Assembly: GCA_037783415.1 (NCBI GenBank)
Contig: JAZGTN010000150.1
Span: forward strand, 2,294,001 to 2,358,000
DNA length: 64,000 nucleotides
Source: Leptasterias polaris
Lineage: Eukaryota > Echinodermata > Asteroidea > Forcipulatida > Asteriidae
Direction of reading: 5' to 3'
A program made the position numbers and the translations under genes. Below the pieces are notes generated by a model. It searched no databases and was not told where the DNA came from. It was given only the letters and a program-made list of their open reading frames with translations. Of the stretch, positions 33,901 through 39,462 are shown piece after piece. Each line of letters starts with the position of its first letter. Position 1 is the stretch's first letter.

Positions 33901-33998
33901 AGTTCCCGCAGTACGAGGAAGGAGTCCTGCCAGTGGGTGTGACATTCAAAGGTCAAGGAGGTGATGGGCTCCTGGAATTCAGGCATCTTATCCCCCAT
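734..33998 (-). CDS. klhl8: klhl8, kelch-like protein 8 (BTB-BACK-kelch), seven of eight or more coding exons
   Basis: The spliced product has about 556 visible residues. BTB covers roughly 30-133, BACK roughly 134-240, and kelch blades run from 295 onward, each with a G-G doublet and a downstream W or E-R-Y-D. Human KLHL8 is about 620 residues, so about 45 C-terminal residues are outside the window. Specific matches to KLHL8 rather than other KLHL proteins are CRDLLDEAKNYHL in the linker, the GGRGASGDPFKSIEC first blade and the GGLDDN third blade. KLHL8 and its worm counterpart KEL-8 are substrate adaptors of CUL3 ubiquitin ligases, with rapsyn as a reported target. Here that role is inferred from orthology. 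Exon lengths 684, 196, 144, 112, 185, 144 and 202 nt give phases 0, 1, 1, 2, 1, 1, 2, and all join without a frame break. Introns are about 9.4, 17.3, 0.87, 0.28, 1.35 and 2.35 kb. There are no internal stops, and the gene appears intact. Confidence 0.93.
1128..1575. mobile_element. MITE with GGTAGGGTCA ends
   Basis: The left end GGTAGGGTCAAAGATTGG and the reverse complement of the right end, GGTAGGGTCATAGATTG, form terminal inverted repeats. Just inside the left end is TAATTACCATAAAAACTTACTTGGTAAGAAGC, split here as TAATTACCATAAAAAC and TTACTTGGTAAGAAGC. It is shared with elements at 5830, 20418 and 60132, so this is a diverged member of the same family. It has no coding capacity. Confidence 0.65.
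1831..2157. mobile_element. MITE with GTGACGTCAATCGAGG ends
   Basis: GTGACGTCAATCGAGG at about 1846-1861 is matched by its inverse at about 2117-2132, flanked by CCC-rich and GGG-rich outer sequence. The interior contains several CGs. Each end carries the palindrome TGACGTCA, the cAMP-response-element core. The outer boundaries are approximate. Confidence 0.6.
2431..2650 (+). mobile_element. tRNA-derived SINE, degraded
   Basis: The head retains a B-box-like GGGTTCGAGTCCCGA next to AAGTGTGG. The body GACGTAGGTCCTGTGTATTG and the GAGAAGG-GGTTTGCCC tail match the fuller copy at 14067-14486. The A box is eroded. The RNA polymerase III head and dispersed copies identify it as a SINE rather than a tRNA gene. 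Confidence 0.65.
3290..3433 (-). CDS. klhl8: klhl8 coding exon 6 (kelch 4)
   Basis: The acceptor is TTTCTTTAAAG before 3433 and the donor is GTCAGT after 3290. The exon completes a split valine codon, then reads GGNDGSTTLNTCERYDPHLN, a conserved W, the RRAGGG turn and FLYVI. It corresponds to blade 4 of KLHL8, residues about 442-489. Its length of 144 nt keeps the phase-1/phase-1 pattern also seen in coding exon 3, which has the same length. Confidence 0.92.
3434..4781 (-). other. klhl8 intron 5
   Basis: This 1.35-kb intron is half occupied by the 690-bp inverted-repeat element at 3951-4640. The remaining flanks hold no recognisable coding or repeat sequence. Confidence 0.7.
3951..4640. mobile_element. 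0.7-kb inverted-repeat element, copy 1
   Basis: It begins ATAGACTGTGCAAGTCTCGC and ends with the inverse, GCGAGACTTGCACAGTCTAT. The terminal inverted repeats are about 32 bp, and the TA dinucleotides at the tips fit a TA-target (Tc1/mariner-like) duplication. A near-identical copy in the same orientation lies at 28010-28716. A short palindrome, GGGACCACTATGGTCCC, sits near the right end. No transposase frame is visible, so it is non-autonomous. Confidence 0.8.
4782..4966 (-). CDS. klhl8: klhl8 coding exon 5 (end of kelch 2, kelch 3)
   Basis: The acceptor is CCTACTCTGACAG before 4966 and the donor is GTCAGT after 4782. It completes a split arginine, then reads RGLAVAQLGGPLYAIGGLDD, ERYD, a conserved W and ARGGVAVATLNEHIYA, ending in a split valine. 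KLHL8 has the same RRG turn and IGGLDDN blade. Residues are about 380-441. Confidence 0.92.
5247..5358 (-). CDS. klhl8: klhl8 coding exon 4 (kelch 2)
   Basis: The acceptor is GTACTTTCAG before 5358 and the donor is GTACGA after 5247. It completes a split glycine, reads KVYAVGGHDGKDHLNSLEAF, TNKW and SPMKTK, and ends in a split arginine. It is the smallest exon (112 nt) and lies 279 bp from exon 5. The match to KLHL8 blade 2 is strong. Residues are about 343-379. Confidence 0.92.
5359..6229 (-). other. klhl8 intron 3
   Basis: This 871-bp intron has 40% of its length filled by a MITE at 5830-6178. The element lies only 51 bp from the donor of coding exon 3. The rest shows no coding or structural signal. 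Confidence 0.7.
5830..6178. mobile_element. MITE, AAAGGCACTGGACAC family, complete
   Basis: The left end AAAGGCACTGGACACGTTTG and the right end, whose reverse complement begins AAAGGCACTGGACACATTTG, form terminal inverted repeats of about 24 bp around a 349-bp body. Body landmarks are AAAACTTACTTGGTAACGAG, GAGAAACGACTCCCTCTGAAG and CTTGCAACTTCGATGAC. It is the best-preserved member of the family in the window. It has no transposase. I associate this family with sea-star genomes, from memory. Confidence 0.8.
6230..6373 (-). CDS. klhl8: klhl8 coding exon 3 (kelch 1)
   Basis: The acceptor is CTTGTATTGCAG before 6373 and the donor is GTAAAG after 6230. It completes a split glycine and reads VLFVVGGRGASGDPFKSIEC, NNRWF and KRRHVGVIAAS. 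The GGRG-SGDPF-SIEC signature is characteristic of the first KLHL8 blade. Residues are about 295-342. Confidence 0.93.
6500..6605 (+). mobile_element. tRNA-derived SINE head
   Basis: GGCATGGCCGAGCGGTCTAG fits a polymerase III A box, and GTGGGTTCGAATCCCGGTC fits a B box about 50 bp downstream. CACTTGTGCCCTTGAGCAAG follows, as in the other SINE copies. The first nucleotides and the missing CCA-side stem do not form a full acceptor stem, so it is not called as a functional tRNA. The sequence to about 6810 may be its body, but I could not match it. Confidence 0.7.
9076..9195. mobile_element. left part of a TAGACCTTATGCA MITE
   Basis: TAGACCTTATGCACATGACG, GAGTAGGGCGCCCTC and the segment to CATTGTTTCATC match the left two thirds of the complete copy at 37261-37431. 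The right inverted repeat is absent. The sequence changes to an A-rich stretch beyond about 9195. Confidence 0.65.
9423..9572. mobile_element. MITE, AGACCCCTTGCAT ends
   Basis: AGACCCCTTGCAT at the left is mirrored by ATGCAAGGGGTCT at the right. The body includes CAGCGCCCTCACTCAGG and a CG-rich stretch near the right end. It is about 150 bp and related to the elements at 9076 and 37261. Confidence 0.65.
13833..13961. mobile_element. 129-bp hairpin MITE with TTA target duplication
   Basis: GGCCGTGTCCGAAACGGCGA at the left pairs with TCGCCAATTCGGACACGGCC at the right. Pairing continues inward through CTTCG-CTACAGCTACGGCTA, so most of the element is one long inverted repeat. TTA flanks both sides (13830-13832, 13962-13964), fitting the 3-bp TWA target of PIF/Harbinger elements. 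Diverged copies are at 23543-23680 and 43470-43591. Confidence 0.85.
14067..14486 (+). mobile_element. tRNA-derived SINE, near full length
   Basis: The head GTGTCGTGGCCGAGCGGATA (A box) and GGGTTCCAGTCCTGGTC (B box) resembles a leucine- or serine-class tRNA. The body contains AGCCGTAGGTCCCGTGCATT and AGAGAAGGGGTTTGCCC. The 3' part is GCGCTATATAAAAACC followed by an ATT microsatellite, a tail style typical of SINEs mobilised by CR1/L2-type LINEs. It is the reference copy for the family in this window. Confidence 0.8.
14557..14916. mobile_element. MITE, AAAGGCCCTGTACACTATTGG family member
   Basis: The left end AAAGGCCCTGTACACTATTG is mirrored at the right by CAATCCTGTATAATACCTTT. The right half has CGTGACCTCGATGACCAATTG and TTTCACAGGTTTGTTATTTC, a body segment also seen near 35.7 kb. 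It is about 360 bp and non-coding. Confidence 0.7.
15123..16118. repeat. tandem array, four units of about 250 bp
   Basis: The marker GTTCGTCTGACACGCACTAA (with variants) recurs at 15123, 15351, 15606 and 15855, giving periods of 228, 255 and 249 bp. Each unit also has CACCTGTTCAGGTCGGC (recognisable in three), CATCGCACCTGTATCCCATC and GGGGTCCTGTCTCATCT. Units differ by substitutions and small deletions. Open frames inside it are by-products of the repeat. Confidence 0.9.
16599..16796. mobile_element. MITE with GAGCCCAATTTCATGGCTCTGC ends
   Basis: CCCAATTTCATGGCTCTGC at the left is mirrored by GCAGAGCCATGAAATCATG at the right, with a unique interior containing GCGAAGAATGACTTGTAACC. It is related to the element split by a LINE at 30926-31622 and more distantly to 30729, 34447 and 43603. 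Confidence 0.75.
16790..16880 (+). repeat. dispersed repeat with CAGTGACTAGTCAGCAGGACC core
   Basis: The unit contains GGTTTGCCCTTAACTTTTCAGTGACTAG, read here as GGTTTGCCCTTAAC and TTTTCAGTGACTAG, then CAGTTAGCTTGGCATTTCAC. Four further copies lie at 26575-26670 (same strand) and at about 37050-37130, 44620-44710 and 49225-49295 (opposite strand). No inverted ends or coding capacity were seen. Confidence 0.7.
18173..18495. repeat. 48-49-bp minisatellite
   Basis: The marker GGCAGCCCTGAT or a variant starts at 18173, 18216, 18264, 18312, 18360, 18409 and 18458, so the period is 43, then 48, 48, 48, 49, 49. Each unit continues with TTCAT...GGGCAAGGCAGTTTAAG. Because three periods are multiples of three, the minus strand has a short frame with a repeating 16-residue peptide. 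This is an array effect and not evidence for a protein. Confidence 0.9.
20188..20258. repeat. 34-bp tandem duplication
   Basis: AAAGTTGACTTCATGTTCAC followed by GTTGATGGTACAAC occurs twice in direct succession, 34 bp apart, with no mismatch in the compared part. This indicates a recent local duplication. Confidence 0.9.
20418..20640. mobile_element. partial AAAGG...GGTAATTACT MITE
   Basis: GGTAATTACTACAAAAAATA, ACCATAAAAACTTATTTGGT and GAGAGACAGTTCCCTTCAAA match the left half of the family at 1128, 5830 and 60132. The right end could not be identified. Confidence 0.6.
23543..23680. mobile_element. diverged GGCCGTGTCCGAA hairpin MITE
   Basis: The right end GCCGCCAGTTCGGACACGGC is well preserved. 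The left end (ATGTCCAATGGCAGCTATGG) is eroded. It is a relative of 13833-13961. It ends 28 bp from the splice donor of klhl8 coding exon 2. Confidence 0.6.
23708..23903 (-). CDS. klhl8: klhl8 coding exon 2 (end of BACK, linker)
   Basis: The acceptor is GTTGTCTTCAACAG before 23903 and the donor is GTGAGG after 23708. It reads VRLPMVPASFLMEVV, then CLKCRDLLDEAKNYHL, then a basic linker with RSQPRKSTAG, ending in a split glycine. VRLP and CRDLLDEA-NYHL are the most diagnostic KLHL8 segments. Residues are about 229-294. It is a lone exon between two large introns. Confidence 0.93.
24873..25208. mobile_element. MITE, AAAGGCAAAGTATAACTTTGG family, copy 1
   Basis: The ends AAAGGCAAAGTATAAC and TTACATCTTCCCTTT are partly inverted. 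The body has GGTATCGCTGAAAAACTGGAG, read as GGTATCGCTG and AAAAACTGGAG, then CACAATCTGAGAAACG and GAAATGTTTCTCGAAATGC. A second copy in the same orientation is at 51879-52263. It is about 336 bp and non-coding. Confidence 0.7.
25540..25567. repeat. C28 homopolymer
   Basis: An uninterrupted run of 28 C, the longest homopolymer in the window. It may be length-variable or mis-sized in assembly. Confidence 0.9.
25876..26105. mobile_element. MITE with GCCATCTTTACGGGCAA inner ends
   Basis: TATAGATAGGTTGCAGTATGACG at the left, read as TATAGATAGG and TTGCAGTATGACG, and GCCATCTTTACGGGCAA are mirrored on the right by TTGCCCGTAAAGATGGCGTC and CTATCTATA. The inverted repeats are about 45 bp and TA flanks are plausible. 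The interior is CG-rich compared with its surroundings. Confidence 0.8.
26821..27087. repeat. three imperfect tandem units of 83-102 bp
   Basis: ACAAACGGTAAGSTTCTT followed by AGAGG-C-GATCAAGTCCAC-ATTACACC recurs at 26854, 26956 and 27039. The units differ at many positions, so the array is old. Confidence 0.75.
27466..27865. repeat. tandem duplication, period 214 bp
   Basis: CTCTTTGCAGAGCTTGTAT starts at 27475 and again at 27689. ATGTTGTTGGACCTCGAAAA and CCACCTATTTGACAATCAGA follow in both copies. Copies are about 90% alike by eye. Confidence 0.85.
28010..28716. mobile_element. 0.7-kb inverted-repeat element, copy 2
   Basis: It has the same ends as 3951-4640 (ATAGACTGTGCAAGTCTCGC and its inverse) and is collinear throughout. 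The right part has an extra stretch of about 18 bp, around TAAAATAATTGACGAAACA, absent from copy 1, plus scattered substitutions. The flanking sequences differ, so this is transposition rather than duplication of the locus. Confidence 0.82.
30729..30930. mobile_element. MITE, GGGCCCAATTTCAT family
   Basis: GGGCCCAATTTCATACGACT at the left and CAGCTTTATAGAATTCTG at the right approximate the ends of the better copy at 43603-43810. The shared body segments are GCAGGATACCAGTCA and ATGGTATTTTGGCTGGTAAC. Confidence 0.65.
30926..31622. mobile_element. GAGCCCAATTTCATGG MITE split by a LINE insertion
   Basis: AGAGCCCAATTTCATGGGCTAG at 30926-30949, read as AGAGCCCAATTTCATGG and GCTAG, is the left end. 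GCAGAGCCATGAAATTG at about 31602-31618 is the matching right end. About 550 bp of LINE lies between the two halves. Compare the uninterrupted copy at 16599-16796. Confidence 0.6.
30958..31510 (+). mobile_element. 5'-truncated non-LTR retrotransposon, 3' end
   Basis: The plus frame 30958-31287 (about 109 residues) matches the C-terminal tail of LINE reverse transcriptases, with LLAWKAMNDRAPPYLKEIL, TRNLRST, RAFSVSAPTLWNSLP and LKTHLFN. An AT-rich 3' UTR, GGCGCTTTACAAG and an ATT microsatellite (31489-31510) follow. The catalytic part is missing, so it is dead on arrival. The tail type fits the CR1/L2 or jockey-like clades, but the clade cannot be fixed from this fragment. Confidence 0.85.
32209..32275 (+). 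pseudogene. tRNA-like sequence, probably pseudogene or SINE head
   Basis: TAGCTCAGTTGGTAGAGCAC forms a good D arm and GCAGGTTTAAATCCTGT a good T arm. The loop ACGTTAA would give anticodon GTT (Asn), but position 33 is C instead of T. The anticodon stem has mismatches, and the acceptor ends do not pair. A functional tRNA is unlikely. Confidence 0.5.
33315..33998 (-). CDS. klhl8: klhl8 coding exon 1 (start codon, BTB, most of BACK)
   Basis: It has 228 codons. The start at 33998 is chosen because it sits in GTCGCCACCATGG, an almost ideal Kozak context. The in-frame upstream ATG at 34157 lies beyond a likely splice acceptor. BTB landmarks are CDVTLVVGSTELQCHRLVLA and SPYFRAMLTSEMKES, whose M-K-E fits the hydrophobic-x-E contact with CUL3. 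BACK begins around HPSNCLGIRSFAELHGR. The donor GTAAGT falls exactly after an alanine codon (phase 0). The exon is GC-richer than its surroundings. Confidence 0.95.
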
Positions 33999-34077
33999 GG
34001 TGGCGACGGCGGCTTTCTCAGGGTGATTGTTGTTGGTGGTGGTACTGGAGATTTCGATGATGATTGTGGAGTTGGGC
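33999..34077 (-). other. klhl8: klhl8 5' UTR segment and splice acceptor
   Basis: On the minus strand, a pyrimidine-rich stretch TTTGTTTCCTCTCTCC leads into CTCAACAG with AG at 34079-34078. This predicts that 79 nt of 5' UTR precede the ATG in this exon and that at least one non-coding exon lies further upstream. The alternative is a single exon extending to the ATG at 34157. That would add 53 residues with no resemblance to other KLHL proteins. Confidence 0.65.
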
Positions 34078-34446
34078 CTGTTGAGTTTGGAGAGAGGAAA
34101 CAAATTAAGAAAGACTGCCAAGAACTTTTGTAAATGTGATCCACTTCTATCATGCACGTATGAAGATGTGAGTTGAATTAGGTGAAATTGAAAGTCAAAA
34201 TATTGAACACTTAAAATTTTAATATTTCCTTGTGTTGAAAAGAAATTTCAATATCGCTTAGGTCATCATTGGTTGGCAAAGCATAATTGAAGACCGAGAA
34301 ACCATTGGAATACTTTACAGTGGGAACTGGGGGGCGGGAATGGGGGGGGGGAAACTTGGGTGGTAGCCCATGGTTATTACATTTTAAAGATAGTAACACA
34401 ACATCATATCTAAGACCACACTAAGGTTATTCCAGGGATAGTTTAA

Positions 34447-34618
34447 GCCTGGGCAAAGCTGTTACACAGAAAATACAGCGTATACAATTTCTTTGCTTAG
34501 CAAAACAAATTTGCTGGGCACCAGTCAGAACGATGTAATCTTCTCAGAATATTGGCTGGTAACCTGTTTCCGCTAAGCAAGAATTTTCTCTCCACGGCTT
34601 TATGAAACTGTGCCCTGG
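34447..34618. mobile_element. GGGC(CC)AATTTCAT family MITE, inverted orientation, diverged
   Basis: GGGCACCAGTCAGAACGATG, TATTGGCTGGTAACCTG and CTTTATGAAACTGTGCCCTGG (written as CTTTATGAAAC and TGTGCCCTGG) correspond to parts of the copy at 43603-43810. The left boundary is uncertain. Confidence 0.5.
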
Positions 34619-35689
34619 TTGCAACACCATGGGTTACTTTGTCCTTCACATCGTCCAGATGTTTTCATGAGCAACATGCACAAGCTCCCGACTGTTTCGC
34701 ATTAAAACAACACTCCACAATGAATGTGACTCCTTACTTGCATGCAGAGTCACACGACTTGATTAAAAAAGAGCTATCACTTCCATAAGACATGAACATT
34801 TGGTTTAGATTTCATTTTCTATTGCAGCACATCATTGTAACACACTTTGCGACACACTGAGCACCAGAAACTACTATGTATGTATCTGCTGCATTGTTTT
34901 AAATGGAAGAAAGTAAACAACTTTTTCTTTACACGTACGATAGTTCTGATCTTAGATGAAGGACTTTTTATCTTTTCACAAATTATAATAATAAAATAAA
35001 AAAATGTTGTATACACATCTACAATTATTTCCGACTGTTTTTACAAAAACACTCTAAATAAAAAAGTTTAACTGCTGTATTGTTGTATTTTTCAGCATTT
35101 TACAGTATTTTAGCTTGTAGTTTTTCTGCTAGTGCTTGGAAGGCGACCAGATACTACTGTACCTCAGTCTGCTTTTTGAAAATCTTCAAGGAGGTACTAC
35201 TGTCTTGTTGTTTTATTTGTTTGCTTTAAGGGTGTTAGGGCTTTTAGTTATTCTGTCTTACTTCTCTTGATAGTCTTGTCTGGTGTATTTTCTTGTTTAT
35301 CTGCCAGTGCTTGGATAGTGATCAGATAGTAGCTCAGTGTGCTTTTTGCAATAGAGGCTGTGTCAAGTTATTTTTATTTGTATGTTTTTAGGGTGTTGGG
35401 TGTTTGTTTTTGTTTTGTATTTGTCCTATTAAGTGCAATTTCTGACTAGTTACATTTTAGTTACACTGTTTTTATTCTGTGAAATCAATAAACAAAATAA
35501 TTTAAGAATATTTATTAAATTATGATACAAATTAAATCATAACCAGAACTGATGCTTTGTTCTTGTAAGGGCTGGGCAGATATTCCTAAAGATGGCCGTG
35601 GTGGAAAATTTCTCTTGATATATTTTAGATTAAAGTTATAGTTAAAAAAAACCACAAAAAACATTAGTTTTGATGTTACGAGTCCAAAA

Positions 35690-35850
35690 CCAATGTTTGA
35701 AGCAAGTGAAAAGTTTTTTTCTGGAAGTATTTTCTTGTGACCCCAATAACCGATTGAGCCTAATTTTCCAAAGGTTTGTTATTTCAATCATATGTTGAGT
35801 CACAAAAAAAGTACAGATACTGGTCTATGATGATTTACCAATGTTGTCGG
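35690..35850. mobile_element. MITE fragment related to 14557-14916
   Basis: TTTTCTTGTGACCCCAATAA, CCGATTGAGC and AAAGGTTTGTTATTTCAATC, followed by TTACCAATGTTGTCG, match the right half of the 14.6-kb element. The left half is not recognisable. Confidence 0.5.
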
Positions 35851-36560
35851 GACTTGCTTTTACAGATCATCTGGCCCTGGCCTTGATTTGAAACTGTAAT
35901 GTAACATCGTGTACATTTAGTTTTGTGGTTGGCTTGTTTCCAATGTATACTGTACATCTTCCATTATGCATTGGATGAACTGAACCATTACCAAACACAA
36001 TCAAGTAATAAAATCACAATCACAGTCCTTCAACTCTTCACGCGCACACAAACAATATCTACAATGTATTTGAAAACAACAAGCATTTTAAGTACAACTG
36101 TACAAGTATTGCGCTTCAAATGCTTGCCATACCAGTGCTAGTGGTAAACAATTATTTAAAGATCAAAAATTCAAAAGTCCTTTGGGCTTGTAGCTGTTAC
36201 TATTTTAGCTGAAAAGATTCTACAGCCCTAAATAAAAATGGTTGAACTTTCTGGGAAAAAGGGACGTTTGAACATTTAAACCTCACCCCAAAACTTTTCC
36301 TGACATTAACAAAAATTTCAATTGACAATGAGGAAGGTTGACAGCACGTGTGTACACTATGTATACATAATGATAATGGAGCAGTAAATATACATGAATA
36401 TTTAAATTAATTTTCCAGAATACAATGAGTACTTATGAAAGTTTACTTGTACTTCAACACTCATATTGGACATCTACCAAATTAACATCTATTCAATTTT
36501 TGCGGTACCTGCTGCTAAAATATACATGTAGGATTCAAACTGCCTCTAGCTACCGGGCAA

Positions 36561-36730
36561 TTTTGGTGGTCTAGTGGTAAGACATCTGCTCTGCAGAATA
36601 GGTTGTAGGTTCGAATCCCACCAGGTTAAATTTTGTTTTCATTAATGACTCAGGAAAGTACTGAGTATACAGTGTTGTACACCCATCGGTGTATGGGTAA
36701 AACCACAAATAATACTCAGCACTGGCTTTT
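36561..36730 (+). mobile_element. tRNA-derived SINE, second family
   Basis: GGTGGTCTAGTGGTAAGACA is A-box-like, CTGCAGA is a Cys-type anticodon loop (GCA), and GTAGGTTCGAATCCCACC is a clear B box. Acceptor and anticodon stems do not pair properly. It is followed by GAAAGTACTGAGTATACAGT and CACCCATCGGTGTATGGGTA, a body unrelated to the other SINE family here. It is called as a SINE rather than a tRNA-Cys or Gly gene. Confidence 0.65.
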
Positions 36731-37260
36731 TTTATAAAATTAAATACATTTTCCGTACTATTACATGTGGGTCCAAATGTGTTAGAATATAAAAAAATAA
36801 TAATAATGATACAAAATATTTTAACAATATTATACTAGTGAACTTGTGGGTACTACCATCTCTTATGGGCGATGTTAAAGCATTTTTTTTTTTTCAAAAG
36901 TAATACTTACGTAGAGGAGAGCAATTTCATTGGTTCACGGTAATTAATGCCAGTTAAATCACCGCAGGACCAATCACAATTCTCATCACGTGGTATCGCT
37001 GGCTAGTTCAGTGTTGATAAAAATCTCTACCTTTAATAAAATATGTGAAAAAGCTGGCTGACTAGTGAAATGACAGGCTGACTTGTCCTGCTGGCTAGTC
37101 ACTGAAAAAGTTAAGACCAAATCCTGTAACTGTTTTTAAAAAAAGCTATCACTTTGAAAGACATGAAAATTTGGTTGAGATTTTATTCGCCATTGCAGCA
37201 TATAATTTGCAAACATTTGGACAAACTGTGCACCAGAAACTACTCTCTACACCAGCTGTA

Positions 37261-37431
37261 TAGACCTTATGCATATGACGTCATTTGAGTAGGGCGCCCT
37301 CACCTAGAGGTCAAAAGGAAGATGTTCATTGGCCAGTCATGTGCGCCGCGCGTACAAATCAGCGCGTTTCCATTGTTTCGTCACCAGTTTACCTCTAAGA
37401 TGGCGGCTTGGTGACGTCAATGCAAGGTCTA
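37261..37431. mobile_element. complete TAGACCTTATGCA MITE with TGACGTCA in both ends
   Basis: TAGACCTTATGCATATGACG at the left and TGACGTCAATGCAAGGTCTA at the right form inverted repeats. TA at the tips suggests a TA target. The element is 171 bp. It carries TGACGTCA at 37276-37283 and 37412-37419, and AAGATGGCGGC (YY1/TISU-like) at about 37397-37407. A partial relative is at 9076. Confidence 0.8.
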
Positions 37432-39438
37432 TTGTCCTAAGAAAAGAACATAAACAGTCTATTCTTTTGATGAAGGAAGGACTTATACATATTTTAACAA
37501 ATGTTTATTTAAAATAAAAAATGTACATTACAGTGTATATATGTACATAACAATCATTTATGACTGCTTTATCAAAAACGCTATCATCAACAAAAAGGTT
37601 ACTATTGCTGTTTTGTAGAAACATGTGTGGGCCTAACAGTTTTGTTTTCTGTGAATTTCATTTCAAGTTCAACAGAATGGAGGCTGATTAATGGATGTCC
37701 TTGAGTTCATTGCACTTTCCTGCATATATAGTACAGTTGTAATTTCTAAGGGTATACAATACAAGTGTACAAAGTACTGCCCCCTTAAAATTTTGTAAAA
37801 TTTTATGGCAAAAATCTAAAGTTCTATGGTCAAATTAATTATCTAAAAGTTCGCTCAGTGCCAGCACCTCATCAAAAGGAATGCATATTTGACCATTCCC
37901 CTTGACCCTTGAGTAACCCCTGGTCACCTCTTCCTCTTCCTGTTTATGAAATGTTTTACTATTCAATAATATTTTAGATCTATTGTTCAAATTACATTGC
38001 AATTAATTATTATCACTCTTTGCCTTGTACTATAAAAATAAGACTCATCGCAACTTTTGTTTGAAAAGATTGTTTACATTATCATATTGTGGCGTGTACT
38101 TGTTGTGATTGTGCGCATTGAGCTGCACAGCAGTTCAATCGATCTCATCTACGTCCTAAACAAGAATGTGTACAAGCTCATCAGCCCATCCCGGTTTGTG
38201 TATTGTTCAGGTCTTACTCTTAGTGACCACCTGAATCTACTAATGTAATACACAAGACTCAATTTCATAATCACTGCTTTACCACTTCATGAATCTGAGC
38301 TTTTTGCCTACAGATTTCAGGGTCCATTATTCATTAAATGCTCCCACGGTTCATAACACAATCTTCACTAGGCGCTAAATAAACTACATTGAATATGGTA
38401 AACAATTTACTCTGACAAAAAAACAAAATGAGCTGCGTAAGTATGTACTTTCCCTTTACAGGACAATATGTAATGTGCATCCAAATACTTTAAATGTAAA
38501 TTGTGTGGGACTGGGTGGAGTGGTGGGAAGGGTGGGGTGAAGGAGGTTGTGCATGACAGACAAATCCTTCATAGTGTTAGTGTACACTGGTCCGGACTGT
38601 GTAGCCCCATGGAATAAATATAAAACTTACAATGGAGACCCTGATGGTAGAACCACATGTGTACATTTACATAAGCCACTTCTGCACCCTCGGTCTACAA
38701 ATTCACAGCAGGCCTATCTGCTGACAATATCCAAGCCCCGCCCCCCCCCCAACCTCAAGGCATATGAATGTCCACAAAAACATTTGTATTAAATTTATTC
38801 AATTGTTGAACAAACCAGATCGAGTTTCTTTGCAATTCTTCCTTGGTGCTGTTTTGAGCCAGAGAATCATTAAAAACATGTGTAGTCTGTGAACACAATA
38901 AATAGGCATACCTGTTCATGTACATGTACCTGTACTTTGCACCAAAACAAATGCATGGAAAATCACATCATGGTTTACTGAATAATTACCGTTTCGGAAT
39001 TAAGGACTCGTTCTTAATGAGATTGATCATGCACATTGAACTACACAAGACGTCATAATTGCCTGTACAGTAAAATCATAGTAAAATAAATAAGTTCACC
39101 TGTGTTAAATAAGTTCACCAGCGTTATCGTAACACTGTTCATATACATACCTCATGCTCATTAGGTCCAGATATCAAATCTATATACAAATTCCAACTGA
39201 TAAAACATAATCCACAGCACACGATGTTGCCTGCCTTCCTTCTCTGGGTTGACTAACTGACCATCACTAATAACTACCAACCAAGCACGATGACCACCAA
39301 CTCTAAATGTATAGCTCACTGAATGCTCATCCAAGTCCAAATGATGATGATGACCAACAAATTACCCATGAGCATCCAAACTACTAGTATCAGGTCCAAA
39401 AAGGCAGCCTGGTGGTTGGTTGGTTGGTTGGTTTGACT

Positions 39439-39462
39439 GGGGGGGGGGGGGGGGGGGGGGGG
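39439..39462. repeat. G24 homopolymer after TGGT repeats
   Basis: An uninterrupted G24 is preceded by (GGTT)n at about 39411-39432. Similar runs are C24 at 41848-41871 and G24 at 42098-42121. Confidence 0.9.

Noticed and set aside
33676..33945. 89-codon frame in another phase within klhl8 coding exon 1
   Set aside because: Shadow of the BTB exon. The GC-rich sequence keeps alternative frames open.
36561..36631. Functional tRNA-Cys or tRNA-Gly gene
   Set aside because: Good A and B boxes, but the acceptor and anticodon stems fail, and a SINE-like body follows.
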